A stretch of DNA of 64,000 nucleotides, from NCBI RefSeq assembly GCF_001623525.1, contig NZ_CP015225.1, positions 5,840,501 to 5,904,500 on the forward strand, given 5' to 3'. This document shows, piece by piece, positions 32,619-42,045 of this stretch. The notes beneath the pieces were generated by a model that worked only from the letters and a program-made list of their open reading frames with translations, was not told where the DNA came from and searched no databases. A program made the translations under genes and the position numbers. Within the stretch, counting starts at the first letter, position 1, and each line of letters starts with the position of its first letter. Source of the stretch: Pseudomonas fluorescens. GTDB taxonomy: Bacteria > Pseudomonadota > Gammaproteobacteria > Pseudomonadales > Pseudomonadaceae.

Positions 32619-34472
32619 TCAATAGTGATACCACTTCACCTCAAGCATCACTTCGTTCTCCGGCGAGGCCAATTGGCTGAATTCCCGCTGGGCACTCAGG
32701 CGCAGGCCGAGGTTGCGGGACAGCTCCCATTGCTGGTTCAAGCTCAGGCTGCGGCGCACTTCGCCGTTGACGAAATAATCACCCTTGGCTTCCAGGCTCA
32801 GGTTGCCCAGCGGGTTTTTCCACAGCACACCGCTATTGAAACCGGCGGCCGGGGCGATGAACTGGGCGAAGTCATTGTTGTGTTCGACCCGCACCGTGCC
32901 CAGGGCAAAGCCGAGGACATCCTCGCCCAGCGCCCAGGTGCCGCCGGCGCCGCCGTTGACGTGGCTGACCAGGGTTTCGTCGTCGTGTTTGCCTGGCACC
33001 CGCTCCAGGCCGCCGGTGACCTGCCAGGACAGCGGTTGCAGCAACTCGTTGCGCGGCGTCAGGGAGCGAATGGTCGCCAGGTCCAGTTGTTGCACCTGCC
33101 AGTCATTGCCTTCGTACTGGCGCAGTTTCAATTGCAGGATTTCGATCTGTGCGCCCAAGGGGAAGCTCTCGGCGTTGTCGTTGAGATCGTGATAGGCCAT
33201 GCGCAAGCCATACTCGCCGAACGCCCGGTCGCCCCGCGTGCCGAGGCCAGCCTGCCAGGTGCGCGATTGGTGACCGTCCTCGGGCAGGCCCGGTTGCGGG
33301 ATATCGAGCTCCGGCGCCGGGTTCTGGTTGATCGCCCGCAACAGTTCGAAACTGCGCTGGGCGCGCTGTGGGTCGCGCTCCTGGCCGTTGGCGCGATAGC
33401 GTTCCAGGCGGTAGGCCGCATCGATGATCAGCGCCTGGCGTTCGCGCGGCAACGCCTTGAAGCCGGGGGCTTGCAGTTGCTGCTGGTCGGCGCTGGCTTT
33501 CAGTACCCATTGCTGTTCTTCGTCGCTGAGCGGTTCGGCGCGGCTGAGCAGTTCCCGTTCACGGGACGGTCGATACTGGATGCTTTCCACCAGGCCGGCT
33601 TCTTTCACGGCCTTGACGGTGTCGGTGGGAATCGCAGTCAGCGGGAATTGTTCGGTCAGGCGCAGGCTGGGGCGAGCCACTTGCAGCAATTCGAGCAGGC
33701 GATAGGAGCAGTTTTCGTCGAAGAAAAAATAGTCGAACTGAATCTGCTTGAGTTCCCAGACGTGCTCGACCATGCGCTCGGTTTCCGCCTGGCTCAGGTT
33801 CAGGCGGTATTCCCACAGGTCGCGGTTCTCCAGGCTACGGTACTCGGAGAGTTTTTCCTGGTACGGCACCAGGGCAAACAGGCCGGGATAGCCGCCCATC
33901 AGGCCCTTCCAGGCATAGAGGATACTGTTGTCCGAGCCTTCGATGTAGGCGCCGAAATTGATCGCATAGCTGAGCAGGGCGGTCTTGTCGCTCTGCACAT
34001 CGGCCTGGTCGATGCGCAGCAGGGTGTGGCCGAACATCGAGGACGGGCTGTTCAGGTACGCGGCGGGGAAGATCATCACCGCGCTGTGGGGCGAGACGTC
34101 CTTGAACCATTGGTTGAAGTCGCTGCAGTCAACGGCCGGCAGATCCGTCAGATTGAGCTGGGCCTTGAGCCAGCGCGTTCGCGCCGGGTACACGCACTGG
34201 GCATGCTGCTGGCCGGCGCTGGCCGGGCCGTACAGGGCTTTTAGCGTGGCACTCAGTTCACGCTCGGGATGTTCGTTGCCATCGGGCGCGAGGAAGAATT
34301 TCTTGTCGCTGATATAGCTGCGCCAACCGCCAAGCTTGGCGGTTTCGTAGTGGCCCAGGGAAATCCAGAAGCGGTCATTGGCCAGTTGCTGCAAACGTTG
34401 AGGGTCGACATGAGGCGCGGCGGACAGCGGGGCGCACACACAGAGCGCCAGCCAGGCAAGGCGTTTGAGCAT
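32619..34472 (-). CDS. DUF4105 envelope protein
   Basis: 617 residues. A signal peptide (KRLAWLALCVCAPLSAA) precedes a DUF4105 (Lnb-type periplasmic) region of about 100-290 with conserved CSDFNQWF, SSMFGHTLLRID and FFDENCSYRLLELL. The C-terminal 300 residues alternate as beta strands (TWALGEDVLGFALGTVRV, GDYFVNGEVRRSL) and end in VKWYHY, consistent with an outer-membrane beta barrel. Its function is not known. The cysteine and histidine in the DUF4105 part (FGHT, NCSY) have been proposed as catalytic in relatives. It is 90 bp upstream of the DUF3015 terminator, on the same strand. Confidence 0.8.
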   Translation of the reverse strand: MLKRLAWLALCVCAPLSAAPHVDPQRLQQLANDRFWISLGHYETAKLGGWRSYISDKKFFLAPDGNEHPERELSATLKALYGPASAGQQHAQCVYPARTRWLKAQLNLTDLPAVDCSDFNQWFKDVSPHSAVMIFPAAYLNSPSSMFGHTLLRIDQADVQSDKTALLSYAINFGAYIEGSDNSILYAWKGLMGGYPGLFALVPYQEKLSEYRSLENRDLWEYRLNLSQAETERMVEHVWELKQIQFDYFFFDENCSYRLLELLQVARPSLRLTEQFPLTAIPTDTVKAVKEAGLVESIQYRPSRERELLSRAEPLSDEEQQWVLKASADQQQLQAPGFKALPRERQALIIDAAYRLERYRANGQERDPQRAQRSFELLRAINQNPAPELDIPQPGLPEDGHQSRTWQAGLGTRGDRAFGEYGLRMAYHDLNDNAESFPLGAQIEILQLKLRQYEGNDWQVQQLDLATIRSLTPRNELLQPLSWQVTGGLERVPGKHDDETLVSHVNGGAGGTWALGEDVLGFALGTVRVEHNNDFAQFIAPAAGFNSGVLWKNPLGNLSLEAKGDYFVNGEVRRSLSLNQQWELSRNLGLRLSAQREFSQLASPENEVMLEVKWYHY

Positions 34473-34520
34473 AGTCGGCTACTTGGAAAGGCGAAAAAAC
34501 AAAGACCGAAGGGGCCCCGA

Positions 34521-34551
34521 AAAGAAAACCCGCTCCCCGAGAGGAGCGAGT
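34521..34551 (-). terminator. terminator of the DUF3015 gene
   Basis: On the minus strand, CGCTCC-TCTCGG-GGAGCG followed by GGTTTTCTTTT. Confidence 0.85.
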
Positions 34552-34561
34552 GGTGTCGAGC

Positions 34562-35050
34562 TTAAGCTTGAGTGGCGTACTTGGCCAGGCGAGGATCGCT
34601 TTTCAGCACGGCCAGGGTGTTGGTATGCACATCTTCCGCCGTCACGTCAGCCTTGCTGAAGATCTGCTGGAAGTGCTCGTGGGTAACGGCGGAGAAGTGT
34701 GCGCGATCTTCCGGCGCTACGCCCAGTACCACGGCATAGGTGGTCAGCGCTTCGCCCTGACCCTTGGCCATGTCTTCGGACAGCTCGTTCATCATGCCAT
34801 TCATGGCCAGCCAGGACTTGCCGCCGTAAGTCAGTGCCGCGTTGGTCGAGCAACCGTTGGTGCCGGATGTCATGCCGAAGGTAGCGTTACCGGAAGTGCC
34901 GTTGGTGGTGGATGCCAGGAAGTGTGCCGGAGTGCCACGCTGACCTTCGAACAGCATGTTGCCCCAGCCGCAATCCGGGCCGCCCGGCGCCTGAGCCATG
35001 GCGTTGATGGATACAGCGGTGAAGAGAGTACCGAGAAGAATCCGTTTCAT
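34562..35050 (-). CDS. DUF3015 periplasmic protein (Pra-like)
   Basis: 162 residues with a signal peptide (KRILLGTLFTAVSINAMA, cleavage before QAPGG). The mature part has the DUF3015 signature DCGWGNMLF and two cysteines that could pair. P. aeruginosa PA4590, at the matching place (from memory), is annotated pra, an extracellular activator of alkane oxidation; whether this protein shares that role is not known. AGAACATAG precedes the start. It is divergent from the Lon-like protease, across a 274-bp gap. Confidence 0.82.
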   Translation of the reverse strand: MKRILLGTLFTAVSINAMAQAPGGPDCGWGNMLFEGQRGTPAHFLASTTNGTSGNATFGMTSGTNGCSTNAALTYGGKSWLAMNGMMNELSEDMAKGQGEALTTYAVVLGVAPEDRAHFSAVTHEHFQQIFSKADVTAEDVHTNTLAVLKSDPRLAKYATQA

Positions 35051-35324
35051 AGCTATGTTCTCTTTATGTGCATACCGATGGACAGGGTCTGGCCCCTACA
35101 GCTGCCAGTGGGCCGGTTATTGTTCCAGCCGCGCAGTTTGGAGTTTAGGCACGATCTGAGGGTTCCGTGACATTTTGCAAAAACATCACTGGAAGATCGC
35201 CTGTCTACCGGGCCCGACCGCGGTTTCCCCTTTGACTATGCTTTGGGCAGAGGCGCTCCTTGCCAGTCAGGTACAGGCGGCGCCAGAATGCCGCTATCTG
35301 CCCCGCCTGATGTAAGGAAGCCCG

Positions 35325-37763
35325 ATGCCTGATCCTGTTGCTGCCAGCTTGCGTCTAGCGCCCGAAGCGCTGACCCGTCCGTTTTCCGCTGAACAGTTCA
35401 GCTTCTCTACCACCAATGATCTGGAGCCCTTCCGCGGTGTGCTTGGCCAGGAACGTGCGGTCGAAGCCTTGCAGTTCGGCGTGGCCATGCCGCGCCCCGG
35501 TTACAACGTATTCGTCATGGGTGAGCCCGGCACTGGCCGGTTTTCGTTCGTCAAACGCTACCTCAAGGCCGAAGGCAAGCGCCTGCAGACCCCGGCGGAC
35601 TGGGTCTACGTCAACAACTTCGATGAGCCCCGCGAACCCCGTGCCCTGGAACTGCCGTCAGGTACGGCCGGTGCTTTCATCGCCGACATCAACGGCTTGA
35701 TCGACAACTTGCTGGCGACGTTCCCGGCGGTATTCGAGCACCCGTCCTACCAGCAGAAGAAAAGTGCCATCGACCGCGCCTTCAACCAGCGCTATGACCG
35801 CGCCTTGGATGTGATCGAGCGCCTGGCGCTGGAGAAGGATGTCGCGCTGTACCGTGACAGCAGCAACATCGCCTTCACGCCAATGAGCGAAGGCAAGGCC
35901 CTGGATGAAGCGGAATTCGCCCAGTTGCCGGAAGCCGAGCGCGAGCGTTTCCATGAGGACATCTCGGGCCTGGAAGAGCGCTTGAACGAAGAACTCGCCA
36001 GCCTGCCGCAGTGGAAGCGCGAGTCGAGCAACCAGTTGCGCCAGCTCAACGAAGAAACCATCACCCTGGCCCTGCAACCGTTGCTGGCGCCACTGTCGGA
36101 GAAATACGCAGAGAACGCTGCGGTCTGCGGCTACCTGCAGGCCATGCAGGTCTATCTGCTCAAGACTGTGGTCGAGCAATTGGTGGACGACAGCAAGACC
36201 GACGCCATCGCCCGCAAGCTGCTGGAGGAACAGTACGCCCCGAGCCTGGTGGTCGGGCATCCGTTCAGTGGCGGCGCGCCGGTGGTGTTCGAGCCGCACC
36301 CGACCTACGACAACCTGTTTGGTCGCATCGAATACAGCACCGACCAGGGCGCGCTCTACACCACGTACCGGCAGTTGCGTCCGGGCGCCTTGCACCGGGC
36401 CAACGGCGGTTTCCTGATTCTCGAAGCGGAAAAAATGCTCGGTGAGCCGTTCGTGTGGGATGCGCTCAAGCGCGCCCTGCAATCGCGCAAGCTGAAAATG
36501 GAATCGCCGCTGGGGGAACTGGGGCGCGTGGCCACCGTGACCCTGACGCCGCAGCACATTCCGCTGCAGGTCAAGGTCGTGATCATCGGCGCCCGCCAGC
36601 TCTACTACGCCTTGCAGGACCTGGATCCGGACTTCCAGGAAATGTTTCGCGTGCTGGTGGATTTCGACGAAGACATCCCGATGGGCGACGAGAGCCTGGA
36701 GCAGTTCGCCCAGTTGCTCAAGACCCGCACTTCGGAGGAGGGCATGGCGCCGCTGACCGCCGACGCGGTGGCGCGCCTGGCGACCTACAGTGCGCGTCTG
36801 GCCGAACACCAGGGGCGCTTGTCGGCGCGTATCGGTGATCTGTTCCAACTGGTCAGCGAGGCGGATTTCATTCGCCAACTGGCCGGTGACGAGATGACCG
36901 ACGCCGGTCATATCGAGCGCGCCCTCAAGGCCAAGGCCACCCGTACCGGGCGTGTCTCGGCGCGAATCCTCGACGACATGCTCGCGGGGATCATCCTGAT
37001 CGACACCGCCGGCGCGGCCGTGGGCAAATGCAACGGGCTGACAGTACTCGAGGTCGGCGACTCTGCGTTTGGTGTACCCGCGCGGATTTCCGCCACGGTG
37101 TACCCGGGCGGCAGCGGCATCGTCGACATCGAGCGGGAGGTCAACCTCGGCCAGCCGATCCACTCCAAGGGCGTGATGATTCTTACCGGCTACCTGGGCA
37201 GTCGTTATGCCCAGGAATTCCCGCTGGCGATCTCGGCCAGCATTGCGCTGGAGCAGTCCTACGGTTACGTGGACGGCGACAGCGCGTCCCTGGGCGAGGC
37301 GTGTACGCTGATCTCGGCCCTGTCGAAGACGCCGCTCAAGCAGTGCTTCGCCATTACCGGCTCGATCAACCAGTTCGGTGAAGTGCAGGCGGTGGGCGGG
37401 GTCAACGAGAAGATCGAAGGCTTCTTCCGCCTCTGTGAAGCCCGCGGGTTGACCGGTGAGCAGGGGGCGATCATTCCCCAGGCCAACGTCGCGACCCTGA
37501 TGCTCGACGAGAAAGTGCTGGCCGCCGTGCGCGCCGGGCAGTTCCATGTCTATGCGGTGCGCCAGGCCGACGAAGCCCTGAGCCTGTTGGTGGGCGAGCC
37601 TGCTGGCGAGCCGGACGAAAACGGCGAGTTCCCCGAGGGCAGCGTCAATGCCCGGGTGGTGGAGCGGCTACGGGTGATCGCGGAAATGATCAGCGAAGAC
37701 GACATCAAGGAAGCGGAAAAGGAACTGGCACAGCAGGCATTGACGGAGGCCAAGCCGGCTTGA
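35325..37763 (+). CDS. Lon-like ATP-dependent protease (LonH/YcbZ-like family)
   Basis: 812 residues. An N-terminal AAA region, a long insertion (about 150-290) and a C-terminal Lon protease domain (about 570-770). The catalytic dyad is present: Ser in DGDSASLGEAC and Lys in GGVNEKIEGFF. The ATPase is degenerate: the P-loop reads GEPGTGRFSF, with Arg in place of the Walker A Lys, and the Walker B position reads ILEAEK. Related proteins (E. coli YcbZ; P. aeruginosa PA4576/AsrA types) share such features and act in stress-linked proteolysis. TAAGGAAG precedes the ATG. A REPIN follows. Confidence 0.9.
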   Translation: MPDPVAASLRLAPEALTRPFSAEQFSFSTTNDLEPFRGVLGQERAVEALQFGVAMPRPGYNVFVMGEPGTGRFSFVKRYLKAEGKRLQTPADWVYVNNFDEPREPRALELPSGTAGAFIADINGLIDNLLATFPAVFEHPSYQQKKSAIDRAFNQRYDRALDVIERLALEKDVALYRDSSNIAFTPMSEGKALDEAEFAQLPEAERERFHEDISGLEERLNEELASLPQWKRESSNQLRQLNEETITLALQPLLAPLSEKYAENAAVCGYLQAMQVYLLKTVVEQLVDDSKTDAIARKLLEEQYAPSLVVGHPFSGGAPVVFEPHPTYDNLFGRIEYSTDQGALYTTYRQLRPGALHRANGGFLILEAEKMLGEPFVWDALKRALQSRKLKMESPLGELGRVATVTLTPQHIPLQVKVVIIGARQLYYALQDLDPDFQEMFRVLVDFDEDIPMGDESLEQFAQLLKTRTSEEGMAPLTADAVARLATYSARLAEHQGRLSARIGDLFQLVSEADFIRQLAGDEMTDAGHIERALKAKATRTGRVSARILDDMLAGIILIDTAGAAVGKCNGLTVLEVGDSAFGVPARISATVYPGGSGIVDIEREVNLGQPIHSKGVMILTGYLGSRYAQEFPLAISASIALEQSYGYVDGDSASLGEACTLISALSKTPLKQCFAITGSINQFGEVQAVGGVNEKIEGFFRLCEARGLTGEQGAIIPQANVATLMLDEKVLAAVRAGQFHVYAVRQADEALSLLVGEPAGEPDENGEFPEGSVNARVVERLRVIAEMISEDDIKEAEKELAQQALTEAKPA

Positions 37764-38081
37764 TGTTTTCCTGACCGCAGCAAGACCTCCTGTGGGAGCG
37801 AGCTTGCTCGCGATTGCGGAGTTTCAGTCACGGTTTTCTCGACTGTCACACCACAATCGCGAGCAAGCTCGCTCCCATACTGTTTTGTGGGTTATTTCTA
37901 AAAAAACGCCACCACTTTGGCGTCAATATTCACACTGTGACCGCTCGGCGTATTCTGGTCTCGAAAGTCCTTGCGACCGGAACTTTTCTTCTATCCTCAG
38001 CTCAAGGATAACGAGAGTCATCATCGGATCGAAACAGCCTCCTCCCGGGGCTGAATACCGGATCTACCGAGGGGCGCCGCC
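37764..38081. other. 318-bp intergenic region with a REPIN
   Basis: 37791-37878 is a REPIN. The remaining 200 bp carries the promoter region of the 38082 gene; no other feature is visible. Confidence 0.7.
37791..37878. repeat. REPIN (GGGAGCGAGC class)
   Basis: TGTGGGAGCGAGCTTGCTCG and its complement as an inverted pair with a short variable centre. Confidence 0.9.
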
Positions 38082-38423
38082 ATGTCGCGCAACCTTTGCC
38101 TCACTCGTCAATGCCTGGGTCTTGTCACCCGTATCGAATGCGCCATCCGCCCCCTGGCGGGAGATACCGGTATGTGGACCTTGCTCTTCGCCGCCGGAAT
38201 GGCCGGTGAACAACCTTCTGCCATCAAGGCCCAAGGGCCATTTCCCGGCCCGACTGCCGCCGAATCCATCCTCGATACCATTGTGCAAAGCCTGACGCTG
38301 CACGGCTACGAGCTGGCCGATGACCCGCAGATATGGTCCCTGCACATGCAAGCCCAACTGCGTGAAATCAATGGAGGTCGTTGTCGCAACGTCGGCGGCT
38401 TCGAGTTTCGTCCGCTGCATTGA
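38082..38423 (+). CDS. conserved hypothetical protein (PA4575-like)
   Basis: 113 residues, cytoplasmic, no membrane segment. N-terminal SRNLCLTRQCLGLVTRIECAIRPL and a short helical C-terminal half. GAGGGG lies 8 nt before the ATG, which decides the start and supports this strand over an overlapping antisense frame. It occupies the place of PA4575 in P. aeruginosa, between the Lon-like protease and the UPF0114 gene (from memory). The function is unknown. Confidence 0.7.
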   Translation: MSRNLCLTRQCLGLVTRIECAIRPLAGDTGMWTLLFAAGMAGEQPSAIKAQGPFPGPTAAESILDTIVQSLTLHGYELADDPQIWSLHMQAQLREINGGRCRNVGGFEFRPLH

Positions 38424-38555
38424 AGGCCATCACCGCACGGGCATCGACAGTAAAATTTTGACACAAGAGCAGGGACCTGGGACGGTCCCGGCGTTTGTGG
38501 GGCCGGTCGTGGCTGATATACTCGCCGCGATTTTTCAGCCCTGGTGTGAGATTCA

Positions 38556-39044
38556 ATGGAACGCTTTATCGAAAACGCAATGTACGCCTCCCGTTGGCTG
38601 CTGGCGCCGATCTACTTCGGGTTGTCCCTGGGCTTGCTGGCCCTGGCGCTGAAGTTCTTCCAGGAAGTCTTTCACGTCATCCCCAACGTGTTTTCCATGG
38701 CCGAGTCGGACCTGATCCTGGTGCTGCTGTCGTTGATCGACATGGCGCTGGTGGGCGGGCTACTGGTGATGGTGATGATTTCCGGCTACGAGAACTTCGT
38801 CTCGCAGTTGGACATCGGCGACGACAAGGAAAAGCTCAACTGGCTGGGCACCATGGACTCTTCATCGCTGAAGATGAAAGTCGCTGCCTCGATCGTGGCC
38901 ATTTCCTCCATCCACCTGCTGCGCATTTTCATGGACGCCAAGAACGTCGATCCCGAGCATCTGATGTGGTACGTGATCATTCACATGACTTTCGTGGTCT
39001 CGGCATTTGCCATGGGCTACCTGGACAAACTGACCAAGCACTGA
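38556..39044 (+). CDS. UPF0114/TIGR00645 inner-membrane protein
   Basis: 162 residues with four hydrophobic helices (about 15-38, 50-75, 108-128 and 138-155), the YqhA-like UPF0114 layout. The start [23 protein letters not shown] is diagnostic of TIGR00645. The central loop [22 protein letters not shown] is also typical. The function is not known. A strong terminator hairpin follows at 39067-39098. Confidence 0.88.
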   Translation: MERFIENAMYASRWLLAPIYFGLSLGLLALALKFFQEVFHVIPNVFSMAESDLILVLLSLIDMALVGGLLVMVMISGYENFVSQLDIGDDKEKLNWLGTMDSSSLKMKVAASIVAISSIHLLRIFMDAKNVDPEHLMWYVIIHMTFVVSAFAMGYLDKLTKH

Positions 39045-39066
39045 GGTCCGTTCTCCACGCTGGCGC

Positions 39067-39098
39067 AACGCCCGCCTGTAGAATTGCAGGCGGGCGTT
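39067..39098 (+). terminator. terminator after the UPF0114 gene
   Basis: AACGCCCGCCTG-TAGAATTG-CAGGCGGGCGTT followed by GTCGTTT: a 12-bp GC-rich stem with a weak T run. Confidence 0.75.
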
Positions 39099-39248
39099 GT
39101 CGTTTCTGGCGGCTTGCTTTGACGTAGGGGGCTCGTCACCCGCGGTGGCATCTGTGCTAGTCTGCTCGCCCTTTTGGTTCCGGGCGCTCCGGGAGGCGCT
39201 GTGTCACGCACGGCAACTCTCGAGCCGTCCGCACAGCGGAGCAGCATC

Positions 39249-39866
39249 ATGTCCGAAGTTAACCTGTCCACCGACGAAACCCGCGTCAGCTACGGCATTG
39301 GCCGTCAGTTGGGCGACCAACTGCGCGACAACCCGCCACCGGGCGTGAGCCTGGACGCCATCCTGGCCGGCCTGACCGACGCGTTCGCCGGCAAGCCAAG
39401 CCGCGTGGGCCAGGACGAGATGTCCGCCAGCTTCAAGGTCATTCGTGAAATCATGCAAGCCGAAGCCGCTGCCAAGGCTGAAGCCGCAGCTGGCGAAGGC
39501 CGTGCGTTCCTGGCCGAAAACGCCAAGCGTGAAGGCATCACCACCCTGGCTTCCGGCCTGCAATTCGAAGTGCTGACCCAAGGTGAAGGCGCCAAGCCGA
39601 CCCGTGAAGACCAGGTGCGTACCCATTACCACGGCACCCTGATCGACGGCACTGTGTTCGACAGCTCCTACGATCGTGGCCAGCCAGCCGAATTCCCGGT
39701 TGGCGGCGTGATCCCAGGCTGGACCGAAGCCCTGCAACTGATGAATGCCGGCAGCAAATGGCGCCTGTACGTGCCGAGCGAACTGGCTTACGGCGCTCAA
39801 GGCGTTGGCAGCATTCCACCGCACAGCGTGCTGGTGTTTGACGTCGAGTTGTTGGACGTACTGTAA
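39249..39866 (+). CDS. fklB: FKBP-type peptidyl-prolyl isomerase FklB
   Basis: 205 residues from the ATG at 39249 (GGAG 8 nt before); the frame is open upstream without similarity. The N-terminal helical dimerisation domain (about 1-95, STDETRVSYGIGRQLGDQL) is followed by an FKBP domain (about 100-205) with VRTHYHGTLIDGTVFDSS, GVIPGWTEAL and YGAQGVGSIPPHSVLVFDVEL. There is no signal peptide, so this is the cytoplasmic FklB type, a proline isomerase and chaperone. A REPIN begins about 30 bp after the stop. Confidence 0.93.
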   Translation: MSEVNLSTDETRVSYGIGRQLGDQLRDNPPPGVSLDAILAGLTDAFAGKPSRVGQDEMSASFKVIREIMQAEAAAKAEAAAGEGRAFLAENAKREGITTLASGLQFEVLTQGEGAKPTREDQVRTHYHGTLIDGTVFDSSYDRGQPAEFPVGGVIPGWTEALQLMNAGSKWRLYVPSELAYGAQGVGSIPPHSVLVFDVELLDVL

Positions 39867-39899
39867 GACCTTGTCCGGTTTTACAGCCGGACAAAAAAC

Positions 39900-39988
39900 T
39901 GTGGGAGCGAGCTTGCTCGCGAAAGCGGACAGTCAGTCGACACTTTCGTGACTGACATGCCGCCATTGCGAGCAAGCTCGCTCCCACA
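39900..39988. repeat. REPIN (GGGAGCGAGC class)
   Basis: Inverted pair beginning 33 bp after fklB; the inner stem has TGTCAGTC-type pairing. Confidence 0.9.
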
Positions 39989-40000
39989 GGGTCAGGTGCT

Positions 40001-40258
40001 TCATCCGTGGAACCTGCCACTGAAATCACCCGTCGGGCGCAATGCCCGGGCGTAGCAGAACAGGAACAGATTGCGCACCAGTTCCTTGAGCACCAACGGT
40101 TCACTGGAATTGAGGCTGTTGAGGTCCAGATCCCCCTGGTCCTGCAGCTCGTTCAAGGCTTCTTCTTCAAGCACTGCACAGACTTCCCCGGTTTCCCGAT
40201 GCAGGATCCTGAGATAGGGATGTGGGCGGTCCAGCCAGGCATCGATCAAATAAGTCAT
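40001..40258 (-). CDS. small conserved protein behind a Fur box
   Basis: 85 residues from the ATG at 40258: AAGGAG is 9 nt before it, while the ATG at 40267 would touch the Shine-Dalgarno. The protein is acidic in the middle (EVCAVLEEEALNELQDQGDLDLN) and ends in a hydrophobic helix region (LKELVRNLFLFCYARAL). I know no function. It matches the position of P. aeruginosa PA4570, which I recall as iron-responsive. A Fur-like box lies 26-46 bp upstream, so iron-repressed expression is likely. Confidence 0.8.
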   Translation of the reverse strand: MTYLIDAWLDRPHPYLRILHRETGEVCAVLEEEALNELQDQGDLDLNSLNSSEPLVLKELVRNLFLFCYARALRPTGDFSGRFHG

Positions 40259-40283
40259 GGTTCTCATCTCCTTGATGGGTTTC

Positions 40284-40304
40284 GATGAGAATAATTCTTA
40301 TTCG
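40284..40304. promoter_or_regulatory. Fur box
   Basis: GATGAGAATAATTCTTATTCG closely matches the Fur consensus of gamma-proteobacteria and contains the perfect 11-bp dyad AGAATAATTCT (40288-40298). It is 26 bp upstream of the 85-residue gene. Confidence 0.75.
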
Positions 40305-40464
40305 CTAAATAGCAAGGCTCTATTGGTGTTGCGATTGTTTTTCTGACGGTGGGTTATGGCCGCTCAGAACGGCTGGCAGTTGGCTAGCGTCCGAGAAATG
40401 GGGCCGAAGCGGAGAGGGCGAGGCTCCATCCCACACGCGGGGTATGGGATGGAATACAGCAGTA

Positions 40465-40806
40465 TCAGACTTTTCTTACGAACTCGGACTTGAGTTTCAT
40501 CGGGCCGATGCCGTCGATCTTGCAGTCGATGTCGTGGTCACCCTCGCACAGGCGGATGTTCTTGACCTTGGTGCCGACCTTGACCACCAGCGACGTGCCC
40601 TTGACCTTGAGGTCCTTGATCACGGTGATGGTATCGCCGTCTTGCAAGACATTGCCGACCGAATCTTTCTTCACGGTATCGTCGGACACTGTTTCAGCTT
40701 CGCCGCTGGCAGACCATTCGTGGGCACACTCCGGGCAGACCAGTTGAGTACCGTCTTCGTAGGTGTATTCGGAATTGCATTTCGGGCAGGGAGGCAACGT
40801 GCTCAC
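40465..40806 (-). CDS. yjdM: YjdM/PhnA-family zinc-ribbon protein
   Basis: 113 residues. An N-terminal zinc ribbon (Cys7, Cys10, Cys24, Cys27 in CPKC and CPEC) and a C-terminal SH3-like domain ([23 protein letters not shown]) are the full YjdM/PhnA layout. The old name PhnA (alkylphosphonate utilisation) is misleading: the E. coli gene lies near phn genes but is not part of C-P lyase. Role uncertain. AAGGAACC precedes the start. Confidence 0.92.
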   Translation of the reverse strand: MSTLPPCPKCNSEYTYEDGTQLVCPECAHEWSASGEAETVSDDTVKKDSVGNVLQDGDTITVIKDLKVKGTSLVVKVGTKVKNIRLCEGDHDIDCKIDGIGPMKLKSEFVRKV

Positions 40807-40885
40807 TAAGGTTCCTTGGGTATCAGGAGGGCAAAAGGGCGCACATTATATAGGGTTTTGTGGCTGGAATGGGAGTTCGCCGTCC

Positions 40886-40985
40886 TGTGGCGAGGGAGCT
40901 TGCTCCCGCTCGGTTGCGTAGCGACCGTGGATACTTTTGAAGGGGCTGCTGCGCAGCCCAGCGGGAGCAAGCTCCCTCGCCACAG
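40886..40985. repeat. REPIN (GGCGAGGGAGC class)
   Basis: TGTGGCGAGGGAGCTTGCTC and complement, with a GGGGCTGCTGCGCAGCCC side stem on one arm; it lies between yjdM and ispB. Confidence 0.9.
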
Positions 40986-40997
40986 GAAAACCTTGTA

Positions 40998-41966
40998 TCA
41001 GTGGGTACGGGCGACCGCAAACTCGCTCAGCTCCACCAGCGCATCGCGGTATTCGCTGGCCGGCAGGGCGTCGAGGCATTTGATCGCGCGGGCAACATAG
41101 TCCCGGGCCAGTTTCGCGGTGTACTCCAGCGAACCGGATGCTTCGACCGCGACACGGATGCTTTCCAGGTCTTCGATCCCGCCTTTCTGGATCGCCTGGC
41201 GCACCAGTGCTGCCTGTTCAGGCGTGCCCTCGCGCATGGTGTAGATCAGTGGCAGGGTCGGCTTGCCTTCGGCCAGGTCGTCGCCGACGTTCTTGCCCAG
41301 GGTTTCTGCATCGCCCTTGTAGTCGAGCAGGTCGTCCACCAGTTGGAAGGCCACGCCCAAGTGGTCGCCGAAGGTGCGCAGCGCTTCGCTCTGCTCGACG
41401 CTGGCACCGGCCAGGGCGGCGGCGCTGTGGGTCGAGGCTTCGAAGAGCATCGCGGTCTTGCCGCGGATGACTTCCATGTAGGTTTCTTCGGTGGTGCTGG
41501 CATCGCGTACCTTGGACAGCTGCAGCACTTCGCCTTCGGCGATGATGCGCGTGGCCTGGGACAGGATTTTCATCACCGGCATCGAGCCCAGCTCGACCAT
41601 CATTTCGAATGAGCGCGAATACAGGAAGTCGCCCACCAATACGCTGGGGGCGTTACCCCACATGGCGTTGGCGGTCGAACGGCCACGGCGCATGCCGGAC
41701 ATGTCGACCACGTCGTCGTGCAGCAGGGTCGCGGTGTGCAGGAATTCGATGGTGGCGGCCAGCAGGCGCATGTCATCGCCTTCGCGACCCAGGGCCTTGC
41801 CGCACAGCAGCACCAATAAAGGACGCAGGCGTTTACCGCCGGCCGAAGTGATGTAGTCGCCGATTTTCGATACCAGAGGCACGCGGGAAGTCAGCTGCTT
41901 CTTGATGATGCCGTCGACGGCGCTAAAATCGTCCGCCACCGCGCGGTAGAAAGCTTGGGGTTGCAT
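40998..41966 (-). CDS. ispB: octaprenyl (polyprenyl) diphosphate synthase
   Basis: 322 residues, a trans-isoprenyl diphosphate synthase. Both aspartate motifs are present: LLHDDVVDMSGMRRGR (first DDxxD) and QLVDDLLDYKGD (second). It extends farnesyl diphosphate with isopentenyl diphosphate to give the ubiquinone side chain, of nine units in pseudomonads. The pairing with rplU, divergent across 239 bp, is the common gamma-proteobacterial arrangement. Confidence 0.95.
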   Translation of the reverse strand: MQPQAFYRAVADDFSAVDGIIKKQLTSRVPLVSKIGDYITSAGGKRLRPLLVLLCGKALGREGDDMRLLAATIEFLHTATLLHDDVVDMSGMRRGRSTANAMWGNAPSVLVGDFLYSRSFEMMVELGSMPVMKILSQATRIIAEGEVLQLSKVRDASTTEETYMEVIRGKTAMLFEASTHSAAALAGASVEQSEALRTFGDHLGVAFQLVDDLLDYKGDAETLGKNVGDDLAEGKPTLPLIYTMREGTPEQAALVRQAIQKGGIEDLESIRVAVEASGSLEYTAKLARDYVARAIKCLDALPASEYRDALVELSEFAVARTH

Positions 41967-42045
41967 CAGCGACAGGTGCTCCAGAAGGGTTGCGCGGCAT
42001 GCTAGGACCCACGTCCGCAGGTGTCAAGGCGCGATAGACGGCTAC

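Noticed and set aside
38064..38420. 118-codon minus-strand frame opposite the 38082 gene
   Set aside because: The plus-strand frame has a GAGGGG Shine-Dalgarno and looks like a conserved protein; the minus frame has no ribosome binding site.
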